64,000 nucleotides of DNA from Watersipora subatra (GCF_963576615.1 NC_088716.1:60358228-60422227), one strand, 5' to 3'. Shown: positions 13,201 to 22,478, counted from the stretch's first letter. Made by a program: numbers and translations. The notes: generated by a model from the sequence alone, not told the origin.

Positions 13201-15142
13201 GAAATTAGACATTTAAATTCATATCGATCTCCTTTGTAGCATATGTGCAAGCTCTAGAGAAGTGTGCATTTGAGGACCCTGCCTCAATGGACCCACAACC
13301 CAATGATTCTATACTGGACACTTCGAGCAAGTTGCTGGATGAGGCACCACCTGTCCGCAGACGGCTCATCATCACCCTCAGCAACTGCCATTATTCGCTT
13401 GCTAAAATCATGCCCCGCCTCGTTGAGACTCTTGATAAACATGGATATCACGGCACGAACAAGGTTTTTAATTCCCTGTTGCTTACTATGGCTCTATACT
13501 AGGGAGTTTGCAAAATGAATTTTGTAGTCAGATCTAATGAGATAAAGTATCAGCAATCGGCAGGAAATGTACTTGTTTTCATGTAAGCTTTTTGTGACTG
13601 GCGGATGTGACTTTTTTGGGTGTTTCTTATGGAATTCAAGACAATGGTAATAATCAATTCATATTCTACAAGCACCATTTTTCTGGTGAAATTTAATTAT
13701 AAACTAGCCAGCGAAAGTGTTCTGTGTTTGGAGAATGGATTCAAATACAGCCGATTGGTAAGGATGTTTTGGATGTTTACCGCAGGTGATGCAGTTTGCA
13801 GAAGAGCATTTTGAGGTGCTGGATGAAAAACTTTTCAACCAATATATTGAGCTCAAGGTGGAGCCTATTCTCGGGGGCCTGGAGGACAGAATGTATGCGG
13901 GAAAATTTGACTGGGCAACCAGTAGAGAGCCATTAGCAGTTAGAGATTATATAAAAGACAGCATAACTCAGATTGTAGAGGTTTGTATTATCTTTAGATG
14001 GATAACTCTATGTTGAAGGTCTAGTCAGGGCTGTAGTGCGGATTTTGAGAAGATGTGTTTATTCTATTGCGTGTAGCGTACATGTCCTACAGGTGTACAC
14101 TATTCGTGTAGCTCTCAAACCATGAGCTGTTTCTGAAGAGAACATGACTGTAAAATGGCTTTATTGGAACTGTTACGAGTAGTTATCAATGCACATTATT
14201 GTTAACCAGTAATGAACTACTAGACACTGTAGGTGAAACCGTGCTCCTTCCTAGCAGGTAGGTACAGGATGCATCACATGACAGAAATGATAAGAACGTT
14301 ACCCAACATGCTAACCTGTTATTGAGGTATTTTATATGTATTATGGCTGCATGGGGTATACTGTTTATTTTTAGTTGTCTTAAAATGAAGCATCCAACAT
14401 AAGTGCACACACTTAAATATCCAGTAATAGGTAGCTCTCTAGTAGTCGGTATATTCAAACGTTTAATGAATAACTCTATGAATGCATTCAACGCTGAGGT
14501 ATATTATGCGGCATTGATAAATACACTCAAGGCTAATGTTGATGATCTTGTGGCTGTAGGCACATGCTGAAGTATACAGTGTACTATCTACAGACTTCAT
14601 ACCGAAGGTCATGGCACATATAGTGAATGTCATAGCTGAGGAGATAAACAGACTCATCTTCTCTATCACCAAATTTAACAAGAACGGGGCTTTGCAGGTA
14701 GTCAACCTTAAATAGCAGCACGCTTTACATGGAAGCACAGGCTATCCAACTACATGTGTCATTATATGAAAATACACAATAGCATAGGAGACTGCCATAG
14801 TATTAGATTATTCACTCTGATTATAGCCTTAGATCTATGTCAGCTGTAGTGGTTAAAGTTAAACGCTCTACACTATGACCCAGAAGGCTATTACACTCAC
14901 GCTATTTGTGACATTGATTGTAGGCGAGGATCGACTTGCTTGCCTTCAGGCTCGCAGTCAAAAACTGTCTCACGAAAGCCTCAACAAAGTTCGTGGACGA
15001 GGCATTAGAGAGGCTGGTACGCCTCACCAAACCCAGCCAAGTAGATGAGGCTAAGATTGAGAGAATAATTTCTAAATTTCAGCATCAGTTCAAATTCCAC
15101 TTATTAGCATTCAGACAGGTGGTCGTTCCTCCAAACGCCTAG
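1066..15142 (+). CDS. EXOC2: EXOC2/Sec5 exocyst subunit, C-terminal seven exons (gene span)
   Basis: Seven exons (1066-1211, 5232-5355, 5997-6225, 13240-13463, 13786-13980, 14560-14697, 14924-15142) splice in consistent phases to 1275 nt: 424 residues and a TAG stop. The product resembles the C-terminal half of animal EXOC2/Sec5. Shared stretches include AWLPQCVR, LSNCHYSL, a YIELK segment followed by the YAGKFDW motif, HAEVYSV and FNKNGALQAR. EXOC2 is a subunit of the octameric exocyst, which tethers Golgi-derived and recycling vesicles to the plasma membrane before SNARE fusion. The N-terminal Ral-binding Ig-like domain lies upstream of the window. The part seen is alpha-helical, without signal peptide or membrane segment. 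Intron 3 is enlarged to 7 kb by a minisatellite and a gypsy element. Two donors are weak (GTCTGC at 6226, GTTTTT at 13464) but are the ones that keep the conserved frame. A possible poly(A) signal ATTAAA lies near 15556. Confidence 0.93.
1272..2388. mobile_element. TA-flanked inverted-repeat transposon, 1.1 kb (pogo/Tc1-like, non-autonomous)
   Basis: The left end CAGTCAAACATGGATAACTC is matched by its reverse complement at the right end (to 2388). TA dinucleotides flank both ends (1270-1271 and 2389-2390). Subterminal motifs of the type TTCGAATTATCAGAG and TTCGAATTAACC recur on both sides, as in pogo/Tigger-like elements. No transposase reading frame is present. A second, smaller foldback element (1948-2067) is inserted inside. 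Confidence 0.75.
1948..2067. mobile_element. Foldback MITE, 120 bp, 8-bp TSD (hAT-like)
   Basis: Two 53-bp arms (1948-2000 and 2015-2067) are near-perfect inverted repeats with two mismatches around a 14-nt loop. The termini are CACGGGCTAG...CTAGCCCGTG. The 8-bp direct repeat CTATTCAT flanks it on both sides (1940-1947, 2068-2075). CA...TG ends with an 8-bp duplication suggest hAT mobilisation; the family assignment is inference. Confidence 0.75.
2406..2522 (+). pseudogene. Relic of a non-LTR retrotransposon reverse transcriptase
   Basis: About 39 codons read GKLQNRLWRNKHVTIRAKSN followed by VYRAV and a CGAETWTV motif. This is the familiar segment just downstream of the RT core of many invertebrate LINE elements. 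The similarity stops on both sides: upstream lies the DNA transposon end at 2388, downstream a stop follows at 2579. It is a short decayed fragment with no function expected. Confidence 0.7.
2523..3296. other. Intron sequence, no gene seen
   Basis: Unique AT-rich sequence between the RT relic and the 32-bp array. I see no exon, RNA or transposon end in it. Confidence 0.4.
3297..4703. repeat. 32-bp minisatellite, about 44 copies
   Basis: The unit is close to GTACACTCAAACCTTGACAT plus AAGAGGCTGTCT. Variants (GAAGTT for GAGGCT, TGTCAT for TGACAT) are arranged in blocks, and a roughly 128-bp higher-order block around 4200-4430 recurs almost exactly. The array is intronic (EXOC2). Confidence 0.95.
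4704..5231. other. Intron sequence with a small local repeat
   Basis: Mostly unique. Around 4810-4920 a cluster of short direct and inverted repeats of the type AACTCTTATAACTGTTCAAC could fold on itself. The segment ends in the TATAG acceptor of the exon at 5232. Confidence 0.4.
5232..5355 (+). CDS. EXOC2: EXOC2 exon
   Basis: One base completes the split Arg codon, then 41 codons (TVRQCAESLRNDLP... to MRTILKQ) run to the donor CAG|GTGACA. The stretch aligns with the Sec5 segment that follows the WLP motif. Confidence 0.85.
5356..5996. other. EXOC2 intron, nothing else seen
   Basis: Unique AT-rich sequence between two phase-matched exons. It ends in the strong acceptor GCCTGCAG. Confidence 0.6.
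5997..6225 (+). CDS. EXOC2: EXOC2 exon
   Basis: 76 codons plus one base, starting AIDDVHKLNTRETWILD and ending ALCIDLVK. The open frame continues to 6305, but the next exon (13240) needs one spare base. AAAG|GTCTGC at 6225 is the donor that gives it and keeps similarity to Sec5. This donor is weak beyond the GT. Confidence 0.85.
6226..7190. other. EXOC2 intron before the minisatellite
   Basis: AT-rich unique sequence. I see no exon or transposon end I can support. Confidence 0.45.
7191..7474. repeat. 25-bp minisatellite, left part
   Basis: Two alternating 25-bp variants, GGCAGCGAGTATATACATTC plus ATTAG and GGCAGTGAATATATACATTC plus GTTAA. The array is interrupted at 7474 by the LTR element and resumes at 12265. 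Confidence 0.92.
7475..7780 (+). repeat. 5' LTR
   Basis: 306 bp, starts TGTTGCATTG and ends ATAATACATCA. It differs from the 3' LTR at four sites (three near the start and middle are C/T or G/A type, one is G/C). Confidence 0.95.
7922..8836 (+). pseudogene. gypsy Gag-like ORF with zinc knuckles
   Basis: 304 codons from ATG to a TAG. The N-terminal part resembles retrotransposon capsid regions of gypsy elements; the C-terminal part carries Cys/His clusters of the C-x2-C type (residues about 237-268) ending in a CCHC knuckle (CRKCGGANHFEKAC). A 48-bp tandem duplication lies at 8539-8626. After the stop the same frame continues for about 75 codons into an aspartic protease region with a DTGA motif (about 8894-8905), then meets a TGA at 9060-9062. 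Whether the TAG is a decay mutation or a read-through stop between Gag and Pol cannot be told from one copy. Confidence 0.88.
8837..9062 (+). pseudogene. gypsy protease region, broken
   Basis: This continues the gag frame after the TAG at 8834-8836. It contains the retroviral-type aspartic protease motif DTGA with the usual hydrophobic approach. The frame ends in TGA at 9060-9062, while homology carries on in the next frame from about 8991, so a frame change lies between roughly 8975 and 9010. Confidence 0.7.
8991..11615 (+). pseudogene. gypsy Pol: RT, RNase H, integrase, interrupted
   Basis: One reading frame carries reverse transcriptase (YFDD catalytic box near 9698), RNase H (VDAS near 10137 and TDHRPL near 10324) and integrase with an HHCC-type zinc segment (HAGHLG near 10786, CNACTKF near 10890) and a DDE-type core (MDIL near 10978, ADNM near 11140, and the Glu in FAERYVQ near 11240). 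The frame is interrupted by one in-frame TAA at 10185-10187, between the two RNase H motifs. It ends at 11615, while the last part of the protein continues in another frame (11564-11854). The element cannot make an intact polyprotein as it stands. Confidence 0.92.
11564..11854 (+). pseudogene. gypsy Pol C-terminal tail in a shifted frame
   Basis: The segment contains a NGKNVVRRNQAHIK stretch typical of the end of gypsy integrases (after the GPY-type region), followed by a Pro/Ser-rich tail and a stop at 11854. It is out of frame with the preceding integrase, so a frameshift or small deletion lies near 11570-11600. Confidence 0.75.
11946..11958 (+). other. Polypurine tract of the gypsy element
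   Basis: AAGAAAAGAAAGA directly abuts the 3' LTR, the expected site for plus-strand priming. Confidence 0.8.
11959..12264 (+). repeat. 3' LTR
   Basis: 306 bp, same ends as the 5' LTR, four differences. Followed by GTGAG, the other half of the target duplication. Confidence 0.95.
12265..12310. repeat. 25-bp minisatellite, right part
   Basis: The array resumes after the LTR element with about two diverged units, so the element inserted inside the array rather than beside it. Confidence 0.85.
12311..13239. other. EXOC2 intron, nothing else seen
   Basis: AT-rich unique sequence. It ends in CTCCTTTGTAG, the acceptor of the exon at 13240. Confidence 0.55.
13240..13463 (+). CDS. EXOC2: EXOC2 exon
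   Basis: Two bases complete a codon with the spare base of the exon ending at 6225, then 74 codons start YVQALEKCAFEDP. The exon includes RRRLIITLSNCHYSL, matching the conserved LSNC segment of Sec5. The donor AAG|GTTTTT is weak; the next exon is phase 0. Confidence 0.88.
13786..13980 (+). CDS. EXOC2: EXOC2 exon
   Basis: 65 codons between GCAG and GAG|GTTTGT. Contains LDEKLFNQYIELKVEPI and YAGKFDW, strong matches to Sec5. Confidence 0.92.
13981..14559. other. EXOC2 intron, nothing else seen
   Basis: Unique sequence with no transposon ends or RNA that I can support. Acceptor GGCTGTAG. Confidence 0.6.
14560..14697 (+). CDS. EXOC2: EXOC2 exon
   Basis: 46 codons beginning AHAEVYSVLSTDFIPKVM and ending FNKNGALQ at CAG|GTAGTC. 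This is the most diagnostic Sec5 segment in the window; animal orthologues carry a near-identical SKNGALQ. Confidence 0.95.
14924..15142 (+). CDS. EXOC2: EXOC2 last coding exon
   Basis: 72 codons and the TAG stop. It starts ARIDLLAFRLAVKNCLT, which continues GALQ-AR as in other Sec5 proteins, and ends in FRQVVVPPNA. Confidence 0.95.
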   Translation, partial: ARIDLLAFRLAVKNCLTKASTKFVDEALERLVRLTKPSQVDEAKIERIISKFQHQFKFHLLAFRQVVVPPNA

Positions 15143-15576
15143 CTTGATCAAATCAAAGCTATTACAGGGCTTTACTAAGAAGTTGTTTTCAAGTTATGGT
15201 TTTGTTAAACTCTTATCGAATATTGTATGTTATGTACCATAATAAGCTTCATTGTACTAATTTATATGATGTCCCGCTGCAGCAGTCTGGTATTAGCTCT
15301 TAAAAAGATGTCGAGGCTACAAAGTGCGATGCGTTATTCAGAGTAGTAGTTGTGTCCACTTGGCAAGCGATTTTCGCTCAGTTTTATATTGTTTCACTCA
15401 AGTCTTCCTTTCCAGCAGCTTGCCTTATCTTGTTGTTTTCAAGCTTTTCATTCCAAATGATGCTTAGATTTAGTTGGTCTGTCTGTCAGCATTGTTACCA
15501 TTTTATAAAATCTGATCGCTTCACAACTTTAAATGTCATCCATGGCCTATTTATATATTAAAGATTGATAATTGAA
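15143..15576. other. EXOC2: EXOC2 3' UTR and downstream DNA
   Basis: The nearest poly(A)-like hexamer is ATTAAA at about 15556, just before the 47-bp array. No further coding sequence was seen. Confidence 0.45.
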
Positions 15577-16283
15577 GAAGACATCAATGTAATTGTTACT
15601 ATCAGAGCTGTGTCTGTTCATTCAAAAACATCAATGTAATTGTTACTATTAGAGCTGTGTCTGTTCGTTCGAAGACATCAATGTAATTGTTACTATCAGA
15701 GCTGTGTCTGTTCATTCAAAGACATCAATGTAATTGTTACTATCAGAGCTGTGTCTGTTCATTCAAAGACATCAATGTAATTGTTACTATCAGAGCTGTG
15801 TCTGTTCATTCAAAAACATCAATGTAATTGTTACTATCAGAGCTGTGTCTGTTCATTCAAAGACATAATGTAATTGTTACTATCAGAGCTGTGTCTGTTC
15901 ATTCAAAGACATCAATGTAATTGTTACTATCAGAGCTGTGTCTGTTCGTTCAAAGACATCAATGTAATTGTTACTATCAGAGCTGTGTCTGTTCGTTCGA
16001 AGACATCAATGTAATTGTTACTATCAGAGCTGTGTCTGTTCATTCAAAGACATCAATGTAATTGTTACTATCAGAGCTGTGTCTGTTCATTCAAAGACAT
16101 CAATGTAATTGTTACTATCAGAGCTGTGTCTGTTCGTTCGAAGACATCAATGTAATTGTTACTATCAGAGCTGTGTCTGTTCATTCAAAGACATCAATGT
16201 AATTGTTACTATCAGAGCTGTGTCTGTTCATTCAAAGACATCAATGTAATTGTTACTATCAGAGGTTTGTCTGTTCATTCGAA
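15577..16283. repeat. 47-bp minisatellite, about 15 copies
   Basis: The unit is GACATCAATGTAATTGTTAC then TATCAGAGCTGTGTCTGTTCATTCAAA. Copies are highly uniform; variable positions are CATT/CGTT and AAAG/GAAG, so recent amplification is likely. It begins right after the EXOC2 3' end. Confidence 0.95.
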
Positions 16284-16312
16284 GCCTCGCTAAGAGCCAT
16301 GAGAAAATGATT

Positions 16313-16375
16313 CCACATGCAGGAATTGAACTCTAATATTCAGATTGGCAGCGAAGCGCTCTATCATCTGCACCT
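16313..16375 (-). repeat. tRNA-derived (SINE-like) fragment
   Basis: On the minus strand the segment reads GATAGAGCGCTTCGCTGCCA then a GAGTTCAATTCC box, i.e. a D-stem/A-box-like part and a good B box (GTTCAATTC) with tRNA-like spacing. Both acceptor stem halves do not pair convincingly, so this is a tRNA relic or SINE head, not a functional tRNA. Confidence 0.5.
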
Positions 16376-17835
16376 TTCAACCATCTTGTATCATAGAATA
16401 ACTGTGCGCATACTTACTACACATGATGATCTTTCACAACGCAGCACTGTCAGAGTACTAGTTAGTAATAATATGCAAACTTTGGTTACCCTTTAATGGC
16501 CAAAATGGCCACCTTTCATCATTTGTAGTTGGAATGAAGTGCATGTACATTGCAGATTGTGGTTGCAGTTTTAGATTTTTATTTTGTGCTTTGAAGTCTA
16601 GAGTCTTCGAAGCATCTGTTGGTATTTCTTGAACTTTCCATAATGATGCTGGTTGTAACTAAACACATGTAACATCGTCATCTCTTGTAGCTTCAATGCA
16701 TATATCTTTTGAAGTAATATCTAGTGATTATAGTTTAATATCACGGATGTTAAACATAAGCTCTGCTTGACAGTACTAGTCTTATGATTGATAGTGGGAA
16801 TTTGTCACTAAGCTGGTGTTTAGATTCTGTGGCAGTTCAGTTTGCTCGCAGGACATCCCCAGCTCACTGGATTTCGGTTATTTTTAGGAAGGCGGTCTCC
16901 ATTAGATTCGTATTATCGTCCATAACCGACAGTTGTTTTCTGTGCTGGCTAATCTCCACTCCAGCCGGTAGCTAACTTCATCAATCTTCATCAATAAGTA
17001 GTAACATGCAGATTCACGCTCATCCGGATGTTTCTCATGTTTCATGAATAGAATCCATAGAGCAAATCCTCCTGTTCTTCTCTGCCTCCTTATAGACATG
17101 CTACCCTGTGATGCCTTCACAAAATCTTGCCTTGTAACGTTTTTAAACAAGGATTTTCATCATGGCTTGCTTGCTTGAGGCGGTAGAGCTATATAGTGTT
17201 AGAGAGCATCTCTCAAAAGCTTTTTGAAAGTAACCATGGATTATCTGGTTGGAATTATCCATATTCTCTCTCAGATCATCGACCTTGTACAGAAACTTGA
17301 CTCGCTTTTTATGCTGTGTATCTATGTGTAATGCTAGCGCAGTGGTGGCTAACCAATCAGACGCTAAGACTCACAGTTTTTCTGCGTTGCTACACAAGGT
17401 CACATCAAACACATGGGCACACATAAATCACCCCAGTCTTTTCCACTCACTATTATTTACAGAGATCTCTACTCTTTCAGATTTACTGTAATGTCACACA
17501 TCGACTTGATAATGACAAAAACTGAATCCCATTGAAGTAAGACCATAGGTCAGTCATTTTTAACGATGAACACTCCGTGCACTGTTTCACAAACTGAACT
17601 GAGAGTCTAAGGTAAGTTCAGGTCTACAAAGCAGAAGGATTGGTAAAAAGACAAAACTTTGTCTCTTGCCGAAGCTTTAGAATAATTGTCCTTATCCGAG
17701 CAAATACTGCTATATTTGATGCTTGAACCCATAATATTCTGCATACTAGACTGAATGGTAAAGGTCTCGATCACTGGAATCGATCACTGGTATCACTCAA
17801 TCACTGGTAAGGGTCTCGTTACACTGGGAAATGAA
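16376..17835. other. Intergenic, no gene seen
   Basis: Several 60-80 codon open frames occur on both strands (for example 16902-17150 minus), but none has recognisable similarity, splice context or codon bias. Nothing else supported. Confidence 0.4.
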
Positions 17836-17960
17836 TGTATGGTAAAGGTCTCGATCTAACAAGCTAAATGTTGTGAGTTCAAATCTCGTGTGATGCAATC
17901 TTTTTTCTCAACCTCCAACTTTGGCTTCAACCGGAAGGACCATTGGAAAGAGCTTTCATT
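17836..17960 (+). repeat. SINE-like element with B box
   Basis: A tRNA-like head ends in TGAGTTCAAATCTCGTG (B box GTTCAAATC), followed by GATGCAATCTTTTTT. A similar box-plus-tail arrangement is seen at 36718, where the tail GCGCAATCTTTTTTGC is shared, so these probably belong to one SINE family. Confidence 0.5.
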
Positions 17961-20034
17961 ATGGTAAAGATCTTCTACAGCACACCTGACAATCTCCCAC
18001 TCATACTGGCTGAAAATCATTGCTGTAAAAAACACAAAAGTCAAAATGAATGTAAGAGCCGCATGAAAATGGGCAAAGAGTAAATAGATCATTCCCTATT
18101 CGGTCTCCATTGACATTTACTCCTTAATATTGCTAGCGTTTTAAATATGAGATAAACAACATAATGTCCTTTCTCTCACCGCTGATTGTCCTTTTAAGTC
18201 AAGATTATACTTGCACCATGTGTCACAGGAGTAAATTTATTTCAGCTTGACACAAATGAAGATGCCCGATTACATTAGCAAATCTAGACTTGTTTGAGTA
18301 TCTGCTCAGTGCGGGTCTTTTATAGTTTTACACTGATGTTGTTTTATTTGTGTGTAACGACTAAATATTGAAAAACAATCATTACCAAGCCTATTCTGAA
18401 AGATTAGAGAGTTGTCTGCTCATAAGATAGTATGAATTTGCATTCGCTACCTACTAATATCATTCAAATATAGGCTCAATACTATTTACTTTTATATTCA
18501 ACCATTAGTCTCTTTTGATAGTGAAATCTAGTCGTGCTTCTCCGAGTAGCTTTCCTATTTTTAATAATTTGAAATAATGATGTTGCCTGCCACAATTCCT
18601 CCCACACCCACTAGCACATCATTTCACATTGATGGATGAGCGATGGATGTCAGGCTCAGTATCGTCACCTTCTAAGCTATTATTTTGCAGTTTGGCAAGC
18701 ATCCAGAGCTACTTGTGATAAGCACAAAATCAGCACACTTCCACAGCTCTTTCTTGTCTGGTACACTCGAGCTCCTCTGATTAGCATCCTTATCAAAATC
18801 TCATTCTTTATAGAGCATAGGGTGTCGCCTGCGTTCAGTGAGTGGGTTAGTGCACATATAGTACGTCACGTGGCATCTAGTGCGTGTTACGCAATACGCA
18901 CCTCTCTGGTCTTACTGAGCCTTGACAGCATCCTCAGTTCCGTTGACATGCTTTTAGATATCTTATCGCTTTTTCAGAAACATGTTTGCTGCCAAAATGC
19001 TGTCAATAAAATGGCTAGGACAACAGGCTACACATGATTGGAAGCAGAAATATTAAATACATAGATAAATTACATAAACAACAAATTTTTACTATAATAA
19101 GGTCCGTATGTCCACAGCCACGCCAAAAGAATTAGGAAAAAGTTTTTAAAAAAACTTAACAAGTTTACTTACAACTTAACAACTTTAAAAGAAAAACTTA
19201 GATATTCAACTTCCTAGCCAAGCATGCTACCATCTGCTTTATTCGACCATATTGCCGCATTACGCAATAATTGGGCACTTACTGCCAATAAGGTGACCAT
19301 GACATGAGGCTGCACATAAAAAGCAGCCAAAATATTCAACAAATAAATGTTCAATAATCTTAAATAAAATATCAATAAGTATTTTTAAGATAATTTTAAA
19401 AAATATTATTCAGTAATATTGGACGATTTACCTCGTTTATAACAATTTGCTAGAAAGTAAGAGCAATATATCAAATGCTTATTGCCATGGCAACATCACT
19501 GCTCCCGTTCGTGGGATAATCCGACGAATCATGCCGAAGCTCTTTTGTCATCTTTGGATTTTGAGCAATATTTAAAGAACGACTTTAGCAATCACTATCA
19601 GAAGAACTCTTGTGCTCTGAATAACGATTTATTAGTTATTCGAATTCTTCACACAAGCTACAGGTAAAAAGATTATATTTTAGTTTTAGGTTTGCGACAA
19701 TGGCGCACAGCTACTCTACTGTTATAAAAGCCAATAAGTGCAAAAATTTACTGTGGTTAATCATGTGTTAGAATAAAACTACATAAGGGGGAGGAATATT
19801 CTGAAGAACATTGAGACACCTGTTGCTTGATTTCAATTTTGCTACAAGCACAACATTCCACATGTGTATGCAATCGAAGTAGCCATATAATGGATTTTTA
19901 TTTCTTAGTCATTGGTTAAAATTTTTTATACTTTGCGCTGAAGTGTTCAGTTTATAGAAGTATTTACTAAAACATATATTACCGGTATAATATACCGCTA
20001 TCCTAAAACAGCATCAATTTGTTTTGTGTTACAG
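17961..20034. other. Intergenic, promoter side of the secreted-protein gene
   Basis: A 133-codon open frame at 18636-19037 has no recognisable domain and I do not call it a gene. A perfect 15-bp palindrome CGGTATAATATACCG lies at 19983-19997. The non-coding first exon and promoter of the next gene should be here but cannot be pinned down. Confidence 0.4.
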
Positions 20035-20543
20035 AATGGGTGTGATCAACACCGCTGCCGTATTCCTATTCGTCATGTGCTTGTCTCTAGCCATGTGCAA
20101 GCCCCACGACAATAGCATGAGACACAAGATTCAAGAGGCGACTAGCAACTCCCATAATCCTGATGAGAATGTTCACGGATATCTCTCACACTTGGCTGAT
20201 AACCTTGAGCAGGATCAGCAACGAGACATGCAGTCCTCAAACGATTACCATTCAAAAGATTCTGATTCAAAGTCAAAAACCTCACCAAAACCAACTACCA
20301 CACCTGAACCAACAACACCAGAACCAACAACGCCAGAACCAACAACACCAGAACCAACAACAACCACGCCAGAGCAGACAACAACCCCGCCAGAACCATC
20401 AACCACAACTAAAAGGAGACAAGAAAATAAAAGTGAAGACAGAGGTGATAGATGTGGCAATGGTCGAGGCAATAATGGATCAAACAACGGTCGAGGCAAC
20501 TCTGGAAACTGCAATGGCAATGGAAACATCGGAGATGGAAACG
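20035..20543 (+). CDS. Secreted repeat protein, first coding exon
   Basis: Acceptor ACAG at 20031-20034, ATG at 20036, 169 codons plus one base, donor GTAAGA. It encodes the signal peptide, the TTPEP repeats and the first Asn/Gly-rich block (GNGRGNNGSNNGRGN). Confidence 0.88.
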
Positions 20544-22478
20544 GTAAGAAAATGACCATAAAATGTGACTAATGTTTAGGACAGATGTATTATTCTTGTG
20601 CCACAGCAAGGCCTTTTTTGACATTTGGATAGGCTTTTGGTCATCAACATTATACTCACACAGGGTATGTATGAGCAAACAACTTTTGTTATAACTATTG
20701 AGAGTTGTCCCTACTATTTACCTCTTTACACCCACGGATTTGGAGTAATCCATCGCATTAAGTATATTTGTCTTTAGGTTTCATCCAGTTTACATATCTA
20801 AGCTGTCTGAACCATCTCAGTGTATTATGTCTCATACTAGAATGTAATGTCCAAAGAATTTTATAAAAATATGTTAAATTTATTAAAATTCGTTTGCAGA
20901 CAAATGTATCATGCCATCAACTGTTTCTTTAGAACAAGGTCTCATCATTACATTATTATTGCTAGAAATCAGGTATAAATCGCTATAAATTATAAATTGC
21001 CATTAACTATGCTGTAGGAGTCAAGGTCACACATAATGGTCTCTATTTTCTGTTTTAGGCAACAATAATTCTGGAAGCGGTAATGGAAACTTTAATCGTG
21101 GAAATAACAACGGTAATAATAATTCTGGAGATGGAAATGGCAGCGGAAATGTTGGCTCAAACAGTGGGAACAGCAATGGTAATGATAATTTTAGTCAACC
21201 GCCTACACGTTCTCCTACCACCAGAAATATAAACACCCCAGCCGCTTCAACGGCTTCTGTGGCACCCACTAGCTCAATGAGGCCTGCTAGCTCTATGAGA
21301 CCTGTCGGTTCAAATGTTGGTGAATCTAATGAAGAGGGGAAATCTGGAATGAACAATGGAAGAAATAATATTGGTGACCAGAATGGAATGAATAATGAAG
21401 GTGATGGAAACGGCAACAATAACATAGGCTCAAATAACGGTAATGGAAATGGTCGTGGCAACACAAATCCTCATGATTTGACATCCAACGATCAAAGTCA
21501 TAATGATAACAATGATGATCCAACAGATAGTATTAACATGAATTCTGTTGACTTTAATGGCCATGATGACTCAACTGATGCTCCAACTGATGCTCAAACT
21601 GATGCTCGAACTGATGCTCCAACTGATGCTCCAACTGATGCTCCAACCGAGGCCCAAACCCCAGAGCACACCACAGCTACGACGGTTGAACAAACCACAT
21701 CTAGAAACAACAATGGTAACGGACAAGGAAACGTGGGAGTCGGGAATGGCCGAGGAAACTTTGGACAAGGCAATGGCAACAACAATGGCGGTTCGTTTAA
21801 TGGAAACAATAACAGGGGAAATAACAACGGCAATATGAATGGGCGTGATAACTTTTCTCAGCCAATGATTGTACCTCATCAAAACCCGACCACAACATCT
21901 GCTCCCCCACAGCTTGTTTCTTGTTCTCCTAACCACAGTAAGTTCAAGGCTTTTACAGCGCAGACTTCATAGAAAATATAATAATGTTCAGCGGTAGAAA
22001 ATAACTTTTTTAATATATTTTTCAATATGGTTGGTACAATCCACACCAACATTGAATGATTTCGGTTACACTCTAGAAAGTTCTGAGGAGTTCACATCTC
22101 TTGGGCAACCAGCATATGTGACTTCGACATTTTCTTTACACCAAAACCACAAATTAATTGATATAAACTATTGACATTTAATATATTAGGGTAGAGCTTG
22201 TTGCACCCATCAGTCATTTTGTAAAAGCAGAATGATACCTTGAATGTTATGTGAACCATATTTTGCATGGTATTCTAGGAGCAGACGGACATAAGGTTTA
22301 CACGCTCATACCTGAGCAGGGCTGTCAGTTTGACGTGAGGACCGATGGAAGAGTACCTGCATACGATGAGCTCGTATTTCAAGACTGCCCAGATGGCTAC
22401 AAATTTGATATCACCTTCTGTCGATGTCGCTACGAGCGCCATGTCAAGTTTCCAGAGATGTGCAGAAGCAAGCTCTAA
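20036..22478 (+). CDS. Secreted Thr/Pro- and Asn/Gly-repeat protein with C-terminal Cys motif (gene span)
   Basis: Three coding exons (to 20543, 21059-21937, 22279-22478) join in phase to 529 codons including TAA. The start ATG at 20036 follows the acceptor GTGTTACAG directly, so a non-coding upstream exon is implied. Residues 1-21 are a clear signal peptide (MGVINTAAVFLFVMCLSLAM, then Cys-Lys-Pro). Then come a polar region, (TTPEP)n mucin-like repeats at about 84-122, long Asn/Gly-rich runs, a (DAPT)n run near the middle of exon 3, more Asn/Gly, and a C-terminal segment of about 70 residues with six Cys, including GCQF, DCPDGYKF and FCRCRYE. The architecture (signal peptide, disordered repeats, short Cys-rich end) is typical of extracellular matrix proteins; the Cys end vaguely resembles the last half of chitin-binding segments in mollusc shell matrix proteins. 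A structural, possibly mineral- or chitin-associated role is inferred only. Confidence 0.85.
20544..21058. other. Intron of the secreted-protein gene
   Basis: Standard GTAAGA...TTTTAG intron, AT-rich, nothing else seen. Confidence 0.75.
21059..21937 (+). CDS. Secreted repeat protein, second coding exon
   Basis: Two bases complete a Gly codon, then 292 codons and one base to the strong donor GTAAGT. It holds Asn/Gly blocks on both sides, a TSSMRP doublet, an acidic DPTDS region and a (DAPT/DAQT)n run built from 12-bp units. The last residues before the donor are CSPNH, the first Cys of the C-terminal set. Confidence 0.88.
21938..22278. other. Intron of the secreted-protein gene
   Basis: GTAAGT...TTCTAG, 341 bp, nothing else seen. 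Confidence 0.75.
22279..22478 (+). CDS. Secreted repeat protein, last coding exon with Cys motif
   Basis: 66 codons after the split Arg codon, ending in TAA. Contains five Cys: GCQF, DCPDG, FCRC and the last in MCRSKL. Together with the Cys just before the splice site there are six, a number compatible with three disulphides. Confidence 0.88.

Noticed and set aside
15577..16283. Regular repeats that could be mistaken for a CRISPR array
   Set aside because: The 47-bp units are contiguous with no unique spacers, and the host is a eukaryote. The same holds for the other arrays.
18636..19037. 133-codon open frame on the + strand
   Set aside because: No recognisable domain, signal or splice partner; residue use looks random for this base composition.
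20245..20559. Minus-strand and second-frame open frames across the secreted-protein gene
   Set aside because: They are shadows of the repeat-coding exons; only the + frame has a signal peptide, matching splice phases and a conserved-looking Cys end.
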